Shown here piece after piece: positions 24,662 to 33,823 of a DNA stretch of 41,074 nucleotides. Numbering within the stretch: the first letter of the stretch is position 1; every line of letters starts with the position of its first letter. The DNA comes from Bacteroidota bacterium (GTDB lineage Bacteria; Bacteroidota; Bacteroidia; Chitinophagales; Chitinophagaceae). The notes below the pieces were generated by a model. It ran no database searches and had not been told where the DNA came from. It saw nothing but the letters and a program-made list of their open reading frames with translations. The stretch lies in assembly GCA_018266615.1 (NCBI GenBank), contig JAFEAB010000091.1, forward strand, positions 1-41,074. Direction: 5' to 3'. Made by a program: the position numbers and the translations under genes.

Positions 24662-27600
24662 TTAAACTGGCAATTGAATAACAAATTCCGTCCCTTCCCC
24701 TTCCTTGCTTGTTACCTCTAACGTGCCTTCATGGGCTTTTACAATATCGTAACTCAAACTCAACCCAAGGCCTGTACCTTCCCCTGTAGGTTTAGTGGTA
24801 AAAAATGGTTGGAAAATTTTCTCAACCACAGTAGCAGGTATTCCAATACCATTATCCTTCACTGTAATAATGATAAACTTATTCTTTTGCTGCGTGGATA
24901 CCTTAACCGTAGGCTGGAAACCTGGCTCGCCCAGTTTCTTTCGTTCACTTACTGCGTAAAACGCATTATTAATGATATTCAAAAGCACTCTTCCAATTTC
25001 CTGGGGAACCACATTAATGTTTGGAAGTAGCGGATCCAAATTTGCAACAAACTCAGCATTAAAAGATTTATCCTTCGCCCGCAGCCCGTGATAACTCAAT
25101 CTCAAATATTCATCGCACAAGACATTAATATCCGTAGGTTCCATTTGGCCTGAGGAAGTACGGCTATGTTGCAACATTCCTTTTACAATAGCATCGGCTC
25201 TCTTGCCATGATAATTAATTTTCTCTAAATTTTGAACTACATCCGTCATTATTTCCTGTGCGGCAACCGAATCACCCTTTTCGATTGCCACCTTCATTTC
25301 AACCAACAGCTCAGTGCTTACTTCTGAAAAATTATTGACAAAATTCAACGGGTTTTGAATTTCATGTGCAATACCAGCGGTTAGTTCGCCGAGTGAGGCC
25401 ATTTTCTCAGACTGTATCAATTGCTTTTGAGTGGCTTGTAACTCTACAAGCGTTTCCTCTGCCTTCTTCCTGGCTTCTTTAATTTCAATTAAATCCTTTG
25501 CCGCCTTTACGGAATGTTCTTCCGCAACTTTCAAATCATTGAATCGGGTGAACGTAAGGTTGAATACAGCCGCAAATCGTTCGAGCAATTGAATAGTGCC
25601 TTCCGGTTGCTCCACAGGAGAAGCCAGACCTATAAAGCCCCTGCTGAAAAAAGCTATATATTGAATACTCCTGATTTGCTCAGACCCTTCCTTATATGGA
25701 ATATGAATACAGTTCAGATATACCAGGTACTCCTGAAGCTCGGCACCCTGCAAATCAAGGATAAGAGAGTTATCTTGCTTTTTCCACCTGTCGAAAATTC
25801 TTGAAAAAACAGGGTTGTTGTTTAGGTTATCCTGATATGCCGTGCTTACGCCGGTACCTGCTTCTTCTGAAATCCAAAACTCTGCCTTGCCGGCATCACT
25901 TTGCATAATAGCGAGGTAAAAACCGCTGGGTTCAATACCAAGTAAAATCAACTGCTGAAAAAGTACAGAAATTGCATCGGCAAGTTCTCCCGACTTCTGC
26001 ATGGCCATTGTTTTGCTTCTCACGCGTTCCAATGCCGCTTCTATCTGTGCTTCTCTTGTCTGTGCTTCGGCTTTTTGCAGATCCAAAAAGCGGATGTAAG
26101 CCTGTTCAAAAACCTTTGAAAAACGGATTAGAATATTATTTTCTTCCTTTGAAAACAGCCTGCCTTCATAATCCTCCAGAAAAATACCTGTATGCTTTTG
26201 TATTGCATAGGAAAAACTTAAGCAAGGTCGTTCAAGAATCCACTGTATCAACTCTTTCGGAAAATATTTAAAATCGGAATGTTCAACCGCCGCATGAATG
26301 TACCTATTCTTTTCTTCTTTTGAATATTGCTTTACCAATAACTCCATGCCCTCATTTCTTGCATTCACACAATCATTATAAATGAGATCATCGAACCAGG
26401 GCATAAACATGGTTGTTGCTTTACCGGGTATTTCCGCATTGGCATGCCAATGCATGATATCTTTGGAACCCGGCATAAATGTTGCAATTGAGATGCCCTG
26501 TGCATCAATACCCAGGTCTTTCATCTTATCAATGACAACCCACACTACTTCTCCAATTTCATCGCTTTTATGCATGGCTAATGAACGCGAACGCACTTTT
26601 TCCAATGCTGCTTCTACCTGCGCTTCTCTTGCCTGTGCTTCTGCCTTTTGCAGGTCAAGAAAACGGGTATACGTTTGCTGGAATACATTTCCAAAACGCA
26701 GGAGTATATTATTCTCTTCATCGGTATAAGGAATGGCGGAAAAATTCTCAATGTACAATCCTACATTATCCAACAACACGGTGGAAACGGCCAGGCCCTT
26801 GCATTCCATATAAAACTTCTTTGCTTCTTCAGGCACCTCAAATAATTTAAAAAGGGACCGATAAAATTTATTTTTCTCTTTGAAATCCAGCAGGTCGGTG
26901 TGCAAGGCTATTCCCTTCTTTTTGGCATTCAAAAAGCTATTCCAGGTGGGTGTATCAAAATAGGGAAGGATGGCAAAGAATGGTTCAAGGTTGGGGTCGG
27001 CCAGCCAGATATGCATATCGTCCTGCGCTTTGTAATCAATATAAAAACCTGCATGTTCGGCTTTGATATTAAGATGAACAAATTGCTCGAGCACTACCCG
27101 AATCACATCCTTCAGTTCGTCACTTTTATGCATTGCCAAAGAGCGGCTTCTCACTTTTTCCAATGCTGCTTCTATCTGCGCTTCCCTTGCCTGTGCTTCT
27201 GCTTTTTGCAAATCTAGAAACCGGGTGTAGGTCTGTTCAAAAACCTTCGCGAATCTTATATAAATATCCCGAAATTTGGGGCAAGGTTCAAGGGTGATGA
27301 ATAATAAATATCCCTGTTTAAAGAAGGCGATATTGTGAATCATCCGGGCAGGCGTTTTTATACCGGCTGATTCTGATTTAATCAATGCGCCCCGATAAGA
27401 AGGAAGTGTATGGAGGTACCGATAATGCTTTTTTAGAGCCTGCCCTTTTATGTCATTTTCAAAAAATAATTCATGGCTCTTCCATGCATTGTATGTTTTT
27501 AAATGCTGCGCTGAATCATGAATATTCATGGGTAATGGTGGATTAACTTCCCCGTTGGGATTACTCATCCAAGACACTACATTCTCTTTTTCATTGTCCC

Positions 27601-28846
27601 AAATATTAAAGCCGCTGGTGTAGATTGCTATTCCCAACTTTTTTACCTGTTCAAATAATAATACCGCCACTTCGGCCAATTCATCACTGGCATGCATCGC
27701 CATCGTTCTTGCACGAACCCTTTCCAATGCTAATTGTATCTGCGCTTCCCGTGCCTGCGCTTCGGCTTTTTGCAAATCAAGAAAACGGATATAGGTCTGT
27801 TCAAACACTTTCGCAAAGCGTTTTAAAATATCGTTTTCCGTATCGCTGAATTTTTTGCCCTGGTGATTAATGATAAAAATGCTGGTATGTTGGGATACAG
27901 CAACAGAACGGGTATAGCCACCCGGAGCAGACAGGGTTTCCTTTTTTCTTTTGCTGCTTAGTTTTGACCATGGTTTATGCTTAAATAATTTCGTGAAGAA
28001 CTCCTTCTTCTCTTTCTGAGAAAATTCTTCCGAAAAGAAACTTTTTCTCCTTTTAATCCCTTTCACCAGGTTAGTAACAAAAGGCATATTAAAATGCGGT
28101 ATCACAAATTCTTCGGATGTATTAGCCGTACCCCCGGATCCCCAGCAGCAAAGCGTGCTATCTATATCTTTATTGATTACAATAAATGATCCCCCGTCAA
28201 TAGAAAGTTTTAAATTGAGTAACTCTTTATGGACAGTTTGAATCACGTCCTGCAATTCGGAAGTCTGGTGCATGGCCATAGAGCGGCTTCTCACTCTTTC
28301 TAACCCGGCTTCTATTTCCAGCTCCCGGTTCTTATTTTGGATTTCCATGGTGCGCTGAGCCACCACCTGTTCCAGTTCTTTAAGTCTCTGTGCTGCCTCG
28401 CCGAGGAGAAAGGTTTCTTCCATACTGCTGCCTGCATCGGGGATAGAACCATGAAACAGCACCATCTGCCAGCTTTCCCACCGGTATTTAAAAACAACGC
28501 TAAACCACAGGTGGAACTTTTGAATATTTTTTCTATCCCCTATCTGCACTACCATTTCATTATGAAACTGTGCCGTGTCCTCATCTATAAATTTCGGGTG
28601 GTAAGGTGTAAGATTCTTTGCTTTAAAATACAGGCCCCTCGATTGTTGCCTGCTTTTTATTATCACGTTTCTGTATTCTTCTCGCGACTCCACTTTTTCA
28701 TCTGCCGCCGTGCCAAAGCCACATACATCCTCAGCTATATATTGGTTGATATACCGAAGGGGAGCCTTCCTATCCAGGATGCTCACTTTCATAACACACT
28801 GGTAAGCTACTTTCAGTTGGGCTTTGCGTTGTTCTAACCGTTTCAT
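24662..28846 (-). CDS. Very large cytosolic histidine kinase with five repeated GAF-like modules
   Basis: The 1394-residue protein has no signal peptide or membrane span. Residues about 15-145 look like a SnoaL/NTF2-like domain ([22 protein letters not shown]). Five modules of about 190 residues follow. Each begins with a near-identical helical linker (EAQAREAQI then [22 protein letters not shown], at about 183, 377, 565, 750 and 944) and ends in a segment like [20 protein letters not shown]. The modules resemble degenerate GAF domains. The kinase core has His1161 in [13 protein letters not shown] and a full HATPase domain ([25 protein letters not shown]). The gene begins 3 nt after the previous kinase gene. 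Ligands are unknown. Confidence 0.92.
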   Translation of the reverse strand: MKRLEQRKAQLKVAYQCVMKVSILDRKAPLRYINQYIAEDVCGFGTAADEKVESREEYRNVIIKSRQQSRGLYFKAKNLTPYHPKFIDEDTAQFHNEMVVQIGDRKNIQKFHLWFSVVFKYRWESWQMVLFHGSIPDAGSSMEETFLLGEAAQRLKELEQVVAQRTMEIQNKNRELEIEAGLERVRSRSMAMHQTSELQDVIQTVHKELLNLKLSIDGGSFIVINKDIDSTLCCWGSGGTANTSEEFVIPHFNMPFVTNLVKGIKRRKSFFSEEFSQKEKKEFFTKLFKHKPWSKLSSKRKKETLSAPGGYTRSVAVSQHTSIFIINHQGKKFSDTENDILKRFAKVFEQTYIRFLDLQKAEAQAREAQIQLALERVRARTMAMHASDELAEVAVLLFEQVKKLGIAIYTSGFNIWDNEKENVVSWMSNPNGEVNPPLPMNIHDSAQHLKTYNAWKSHELFFENDIKGQALKKHYRYLHTLPSYRGALIKSESAGIKTPARMIHNIAFFKQGYLLFITLEPCPKFRDIYIRFAKVFEQTYTRFLDLQKAEAQAREAQIEAALEKVRSRSLAMHKSDELKDVIRVVLEQFVHLNIKAEHAGFYIDYKAQDDMHIWLADPNLEPFFAILPYFDTPTWNSFLNAKKKGIALHTDLLDFKEKNKFYRSLFKLFEVPEEAKKFYMECKGLAVSTVLLDNVGLYIENFSAIPYTDEENNILLRFGNVFQQTYTRFLDLQKAEAQAREAQVEAALEKVRSRSLAMHKSDEIGEVVWVVIDKMKDLGIDAQGISIATFMPGSKDIMHWHANAEIPGKATTMFMPWFDDLIYNDCVNARNEGMELLVKQYSKEEKNRYIHAAVEHSDFKYFPKELIQWILERPCLSFSYAIQKHTGIFLEDYEGRLFSKEENNILIRFSKVFEQAYIRFLDLQKAEAQTREAQIEAALERVRSKTMAMQKSGELADAISVLFQQLILLGIEPSGFYLAIMQSDAGKAEFWISEEAGTGVSTAYQDNLNNNPVFSRIFDRWKKQDNSLILDLQGAELQEYLVYLNCIHIPYKEGSEQIRSIQYIAFFSRGFIGLASPVEQPEGTIQLLERFAAVFNLTFTRFNDLKVAEEHSVKAAKDLIEIKEARKKAEETLVELQATQKQLIQSEKMASLGELTAGIAHEIQNPLNFVNNFSEVSTELLVEMKVAIEKGDSVAAQEIMTDVVQNLEKINYHGKRADAIVKGMLQHSRTSSGQMEPTDINVLCDEYLRLSYHGLRAKDKSFNAEFVANLDPLLPNINVVPQEIGRVLLNIINNAFYAVSERKKLGEPGFQPTVKVSTQQKNKFIIITVKDNGIGIPATVVEKIFQPFFTTKPTGEGTGLGLSLSYDIVKAHEGTLEVTSKEGEGTEFVIQLPV

Positions 28847-28849
28847 TTA

Positions 28850-31033
28850 TTATCCATTAAATGGCAAACAAATTATGAATTCCGCGCCCTCTCCCTCATT
28901 ACTATTCACTTTTATCTCCCCACCATGCGCCTTTATTATATCATAACTTAGGCTCAGCCCTAATCCCGTTCCGCTGCCGGTTGGCTTTGTGGTGAAGAAG
29001 GGTTGGAATATTTTGTCTCTAATTTCTGATGGGATACCATTGCCGTTGTCCCCCACAATTATTTCAACTTTATCATTTACCTTTTTTGTGCTAACAGAAA
29101 CAACCGGTTCGTACCCGCCTCCTGACTGATTTTTCTTTTCATTCACTGCAAAAAATGCATTATTAATTAAATTCAATAATACTCTTCCGATATCCTGAGG
29201 CATGATATTTATTTTATTGAGTGAAGTATCAAAATCTGTTCTTATCCCTGCATTAAACTCATTGTTCTTTGCCCGCAGTCCATGATAAGCCAATCGAAGG
29301 TATTCATCAGTCAAGGCATTAATATCAGTAAGCTCTTTCTTTCCTGAACTGGTGCGGCTGTGTTGAAGCATTCCCTTCACAATTGCATCAGCTCGCTTAC
29401 CATGATGATTTATTTTTTCAGAATTGGCTTCAATATCATTTGCGAGTTCAGACACCTCGTCTATGCGGCCATTTATTATTTCATTCTTTAATTCCTTAAT
29501 GAGTTCCGTATTCACTTCAGAAAAATTATTTACAAAATTTAGCGGGTTTTGAATTTCATGCGCGATACCTGCAGTGAGCTCACCCAGCGAAGCCATTTTT
29601 TCCGACTGAATGAGTTGGGATTGAGTGGATTGCAATTCCTTATAAGCATTTTGGATTTCCAATTTTGCTTTTTGTTTCTGCCTGATGCTTCGCAACAATC
29701 CAATGGCCGAAAAGATAAGGAGTGCCAGTACGGTGGAAATGCCGAGTAATATTATTCGCTGCTCTTTCCTTTGCTGTGTCAGACGATTGATTTCGACTTC
29801 TTTTTTAGACAGGTCATTATTGTGCTTTAGCATCAATGTTCTGTTACGGGATTCAGAGTTGAGAATACTGTCCTTTACCGAATTGTACTGAAGGTTGTAT
29901 TTATATGCATTCTGATAATCGTGGAGCGCTGCATACGCAGCAGATAAGGCGCCGGCGTTATCTCTTACAAACTCAGGTAAATGATTGGCTTGAGCAATAT
30001 CCAGCCCTATTTGTGCATAATAAATGGCGCTGTCGGGCATTTTCTTACTGAGATATGCACGGGATAAGATGCCATCAATCCAGGATACCCCAACCGAGTC
30101 TTTGTAAACCCGGGCCGTATCCAAAGCACGAAATGCATAATGAAATGCCAGGGGCAAATTATCCATACGGGTGTAAACATCTGCCAGGTTACTTTCGTAC
30201 ATGGAAATAGAAGTGTTGGATCTGCTCTTTTCGATGGCAAGCTGATACGATTTAATTGCCTCTGGGTATTTTCCCATGAAGCGATACATTTCTCCCATGC
30301 CGTTCAGGATCGGCTCCTGGGCATATGATTTATTCTCCATTTCTGCGAAATGCTTTGCTTTTGTAAATGCCTGCAATGCATTTTCATAGTCGCCAACACC
30401 TGCATAAATGAATCCAATGTTGACCCAATTGCGTCGTTGAAAGTAAGGGCTCTTCTCTTTTTCGGCAATTTGCAAACTCTTGAGCGCATAATCCATGGCC
30501 AAAGGATAATCGGTATGTACGTTCAAATAGTAATCAGACACAGCTCCGAAGGCTGAAGATATCCCCTGGTTGTATCCCACTTCAGCAAATAAAGCTGCTC
30601 CCTTCAACAATTCATCCACTCCCGATTTTTTACCCTGGTCTGTATGAACAATACCCAGGTTTGTGAGTAAACGACCTGAAAACTTTTTATCATTTACTTC
30701 TTTCTCGATGATTTTTAGTTTATTCAGTATCGAGTCTGCTTCTGAAGAACCCGATTCAGGATCTGCATTGGAATAATAAAATAGCAGTGCATTTCCTTCT
30801 CCCAATTTGTATCCGATCTTTTGAGATATGGCGAGAGCCTCTTCCTGCCAGGGAACTTTTAATTTTGAAGCAAATTGAGGCGAATTGACAATCTCAATCA
30901 GAATATCCACGCGTTTTTTGTCCTGCTGCGGATGTTGTTCCAATTCCCTGAGTAATTCCTCTCCGGACTTTTCCTGGGCCCATGTTTGGGAACAGGCAAA
31001 GAGAAGAGCAAAAAGCAATAGTATATTTTTCAT
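28850..31033 (-). CDS. TPR-containing sensor histidine kinase
   Basis: The 727-residue protein has a signal peptide (about 1-20, ending TWAQ), TPR-like repeats (about 40-400), one membrane span (about 425-446) and a coiled coil. Its kinase core has [20 protein letters not shown] (His492), N-box VLLNLINNAFFA, DNGNGIP and [18 protein letters not shown]. It has the same design as the kinase at 21987-24368 and a nearly identical core to both other kinases of the block, so the three cores are paralogues. It is the first gene of the block in the direction of transcription. No receiver is fused. Confidence 0.93.
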   Translation of the reverse strand: MKNILLLFALLFACSQTWAQEKSGEELLRELEQHPQQDKKRVDILIEIVNSPQFASKLKVPWQEEALAISQKIGYKLGEGNALLFYYSNADPESGSSEADSILNKLKIIEKEVNDKKFSGRLLTNLGIVHTDQGKKSGVDELLKGAALFAEVGYNQGISSAFGAVSDYYLNVHTDYPLAMDYALKSLQIAEKEKSPYFQRRNWVNIGFIYAGVGDYENALQAFTKAKHFAEMENKSYAQEPILNGMGEMYRFMGKYPEAIKSYQLAIEKSRSNTSISMYESNLADVYTRMDNLPLAFHYAFRALDTARVYKDSVGVSWIDGILSRAYLSKKMPDSAIYYAQIGLDIAQANHLPEFVRDNAGALSAAYAALHDYQNAYKYNLQYNSVKDSILNSESRNRTLMLKHNNDLSKKEVEINRLTQQRKEQRIILLGISTVLALLIFSAIGLLRSIRQKQKAKLEIQNAYKELQSTQSQLIQSEKMASLGELTAGIAHEIQNPLNFVNNFSEVNTELIKELKNEIINGRIDEVSELANDIEANSEKINHHGKRADAIVKGMLQHSRTSSGKKELTDINALTDEYLRLAYHGLRAKNNEFNAGIRTDFDTSLNKINIMPQDIGRVLLNLINNAFFAVNEKKNQSGGGYEPVVSVSTKKVNDKVEIIVGDNGNGIPSEIRDKIFQPFFTTKPTGSGTGLGLSLSYDIIKAHGGEIKVNSNEGEGAEFIICLPFNG

Positions 31034-31541
31034 CCCGGTTTAGGTAAATAAATAATACATGAAAAACCTTTCCCCATCCTCGCCTTCTCATAGCCCAATG
31101 CAAAAATCTCCTTCAAAGTACCATGCCACTACAACCCGGAGGCATATAATTATTTCAAAACTCCAGACGCTTTAAATTTCTGGCTTTCCCTGAATAAATC
31201 CATACAATTGCCTTTCAATAATTGAGCAAAAATTACCCCCTGTTTCCGAGGATGCTGGCTATTCAAATAGAAATGTTTAAGAAATTTTACAATGATCCTT
31301 CTAAATTTACCACTCTATAGGCTAATACAATGCACAAAATAATAATTCGATAAAATTCGATGACACAGATTTGGATAACAATTCAATAAAGAGACTCCCC
31401 CCCCCTTTTCTAAGATAAAAATACCCGTCAATACACATCTACCCCATAGCTGAACATCCATTACACATAGGAAAATACCTTTCCGGGTGGAAAAAATCAA
31501 TTTTCCATCTCCTATATTTATCCGGCTTCCATCAAGGGAAA
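31034..31541. other. 508-nt intergenic region
   Basis: This lies upstream of the first kinase gene and downstream of the DUF4242 gene. It presumably carries the promoter of the signalling block, but no convincing TAnnTTTG/TTTG pair was found for the minus strand. A run of nine C residues lies at 31397-31405. The short open frames here have no recognisable features. No RNA gene is seen. Confidence 0.5.
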
Positions 31542-31814
31542 TTACTCTGCCGTCGTCGGATCTATGGTGGTAGCCACTTCGCTCACCGAGTTCGCCGGAA
31601 AGCCTCCCTGCTTTGCATGTTCCAGAACCATCTCGGCATTGGGCGCTATATATACACAGTAAATTTTATCACCTGTAACATAGCTATGAACCCATTGGAT
31701 CTGAGGCCCCAATTTACTGAGCACCCCACAAGAAGTTTGAGAAATTCCCTTTAATTGATCAGCCGTTAATTTGCCTGCTCCTGGTATTTCCCTTTCAATA
31801 ACATACTTTGGCAT
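31542..31814 (-). CDS. DUF4242 family small protein
   Basis: The 90-residue protein starts MPKYVIEREIPGAGKLTADQL and contains WVHSYVTGDKIYCVYIAPN and EMVLEHAKQGGFPANSVSEV. This is the pattern of DUF4242, small ferredoxin-like-fold proteins. A Streptomyces member (SCO4226) has been reported to bind nickel. Candidate metal ligands here are His43 (WVHSY) and His66 (EHAKQGGFP). It is a single gene without operon partners. The family call is good; the function is open. Confidence 0.85.
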   Translation of the reverse strand: MPKYVIEREIPGAGKLTADQLKGISQTSCGVLSKLGPQIQWVHSYVTGDKIYCVYIAPNAEMVLEHAKQGGFPANSVSEVATTIDPTTAE

Positions 31815-32019
31815 AAAAATGGTTTTAAGTTTAATTTCCTACTCATAAGGCTTTTCGGATACGCCCCGTTTTTAATTGGTATCTGGTCTCCAAATTATTT
31901 ATTAAAATGCGCTTGGCTCATTCATCCCGGAACAGAAATAAACAGACTACCCGGTCATTTCTGCGATCTTTACCTGTTTGTTTCTGTAGGTTTTTCAATG
32001 AAAAAAATTGAAATAATCC

Positions 32020-33345
32020 TTATCCTTTCAATAGGCCGGTTCGTTTCTGCACTTTCCGAATCACAAAAAATAATATGGAAACGAGGGCAATAAAAACAAG
32101 GGTAAATAAGACTTCTTTTACCCTTAAGCTGGACAGCACCCCTATAATGGAAGCAATACCAATTACGGGGAAAAGCAAACCTCCCGGCATGCTGAATGCC
32201 CCTTCCGGAACTATCTGCTCTGCCCTTCTTAATTTTAACGTTGCAAAAATTACAGAGAGATAAATAAGTAATATGGCCGTACTGGCAAGTATGGCTAATT
32301 GTTTAAACCCTCCCGAAACAGTAAAAATAAAAATTAGGGATGCATAGGTAATTATGGCGAAATAAGGAGTGGCAAACTTAGGATGCAATTTTCCAAGGAA
32401 CTTAGGGAACATCCCATCATTAGCCCCGGCAAATAAAACCCGCGGTGTATTTAGCACATCGCCAAAAACAGCGCCAAAACAGGAAACAGCAGCCGCAACC
32501 AGTAAAATAATACCGCCTTCAGATCCCACAATTTTAAAAGCCACTGCTGCAAGGGGTGCATCCTTAACCGAAGCCATTTGATTTCCCAATACGCCCTGGG
32601 TGACCGTTTGTAAACACAGGTACATAATAATTATAACCAGCGCTCCCCAAAAAATTCCTGTGGGAATGGTGCGCCTTGGATTCTTAATTTCACCACTCAT
32701 CCCAAGTGCAGTTTCAAACCCGGCAAAGGCAAAAAATAAAATCAACAGGGTACTCGAAAAAGCAGAAAATGAAGGAGGCTGATGTAAATGCAGGTTAACT
32801 GTGCTTATTTGGGGTATCCCCAAAATGATGATTCCTATCAGAGGCAATATTTTGATGATCGTAATCCACTTTATAAAAGAAACACCCAATCTAGAACCCC
32901 TGACATTTACCAAAACCATAAAAAGAAGGAGAACAAAAAACAGGGAAGCCCGTATATAGAGATTTGAGAATGCAGGAAAAAGAGGTTCCAGGGAATCCGC
33001 CACCACATTCATTAAAGCTGCATCAGCAACAATTCCCCATAGCACAAAAAATAACCAGTTAATGATAAATCCGGCAAATTTCCCAAAAGCTGCTTCCACA
33101 TACGCATAACTACCACCCGAACTCGTAACCTTACTTCCGATTTCGGCATAACAGAGCATGATACTTGCCAGCATCAATCCACAGAAAATATAAGCGAAGA
33201 TGGCGTATGCGCCCAACACAACACCTACCATCGCCGGCAAAGCAAAAATCCCGGCTCCAATCGTGAAGTTGATGATATTTAACGAAAAGCCGGAAATGCC
33301 AACAACCCGTTTTAAGCCTTCCTCCGTTGTTTTATCTGAACCCAT
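32020..33345 (-). CDS. APC-family amino acid permease
   Basis: The 441-residue integral membrane protein has about 12 hydrophobic spans. The first span carries NFTIGAGIFALPAMVG, the G-x-G-I-F substrate motif of the amino acid-polyamine-organocation superfamily. FFAFAGFETALGMSGEIKNPRRTIP is the other hallmark block (span 6 and the following loop). The substrate cannot be predicted. It has its own stretch of intergenic DNA on both sides. Confidence 0.92.
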   Translation of the reverse strand: MGSDKTTEEGLKRVVGISGFSLNIINFTIGAGIFALPAMVGVVLGAYAIFAYIFCGLMLASIMLCYAEIGSKVTSSGGSYAYVEAAFGKFAGFIINWLFFVLWGIVADAALMNVVADSLEPLFPAFSNLYIRASLFFVLLLFMVLVNVRGSRLGVSFIKWITIIKILPLIGIIILGIPQISTVNLHLHQPPSFSAFSSTLLILFFAFAGFETALGMSGEIKNPRRTIPTGIFWGALVIIIMYLCLQTVTQGVLGNQMASVKDAPLAAVAFKIVGSEGGIILLVAAAVSCFGAVFGDVLNTPRVLFAGANDGMFPKFLGKLHPKFATPYFAIITYASLIFIFTVSGGFKQLAILASTAILLIYLSVIFATLKLRRAEQIVPEGAFSMPGGLLFPVIGIASIIGVLSSLRVKEVLFTLVFIALVSILFFVIRKVQKRTGLLKG

Positions 33346-33823
33346 AAACTAAACCTATGGTTGAATAAAAAATTAAAATCAAGGTTAAGCGACTCTATTT
33401 TCAAATTGTGCCCGGGCGATGGCAACCGCATTTCAAATACGCCAATCAATTCGGATAACCATTCGTGAGCCGGCATTTGGAAGTTGATTTAGGTTCATAA
33501 TTTGCCTTATATATTCCCGAACAGGAAAGAAACCACTGCAAACAGCAATGATGTGGAATTTGGCAAAAAGAATCTAAAGGGGGTTGGAAAGGAAATAAGG
33601 CTTCGCTGTTACGGCTGCAGGAAGCAAATACAAAACAATTCATACTGTATTGTGCTACTATATGAATGAACTTCATCATGGCAGCATCCTTGGATTGCTT
33701 TAATTAAAAAACGAAACTTTACTCAACAACATTTAGGTTTGAAATAAAGGTTCCTCTTTAAAATTAGAGCATTTTCATATATAGGAAAAATTTAATTATA
33801 CCTGAGTTAACAAGCAGCCCTGC
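33346..33823. other. 478-nt intergenic region
   Basis: This lies between the peptidase stop and the permease start. A perfect 14-bp palindrome (AAGCAG-CC-CTGCTT, 33812-33825) spans the peptidase stop codon. On the minus strand an AT-rich stretch follows it, which could mark a transcript end. A 77-codon minus-strand frame (33446-33679) has odd composition and no recognisable domain. No other structure was found. Confidence 0.45.

Noticed and set aside
31315..31500. 61-codon minus-strand frame over the C9 tract
   Set aside because: Low-complexity translation of the homopolymer region without supporting features.
33446..33679. 77-codon minus-strand frame in the permease-peptidase gap
   Set aside because: Unusual Cys/His/Pro-rich composition, no domain, no ribosome binding site, and no promoter element found.
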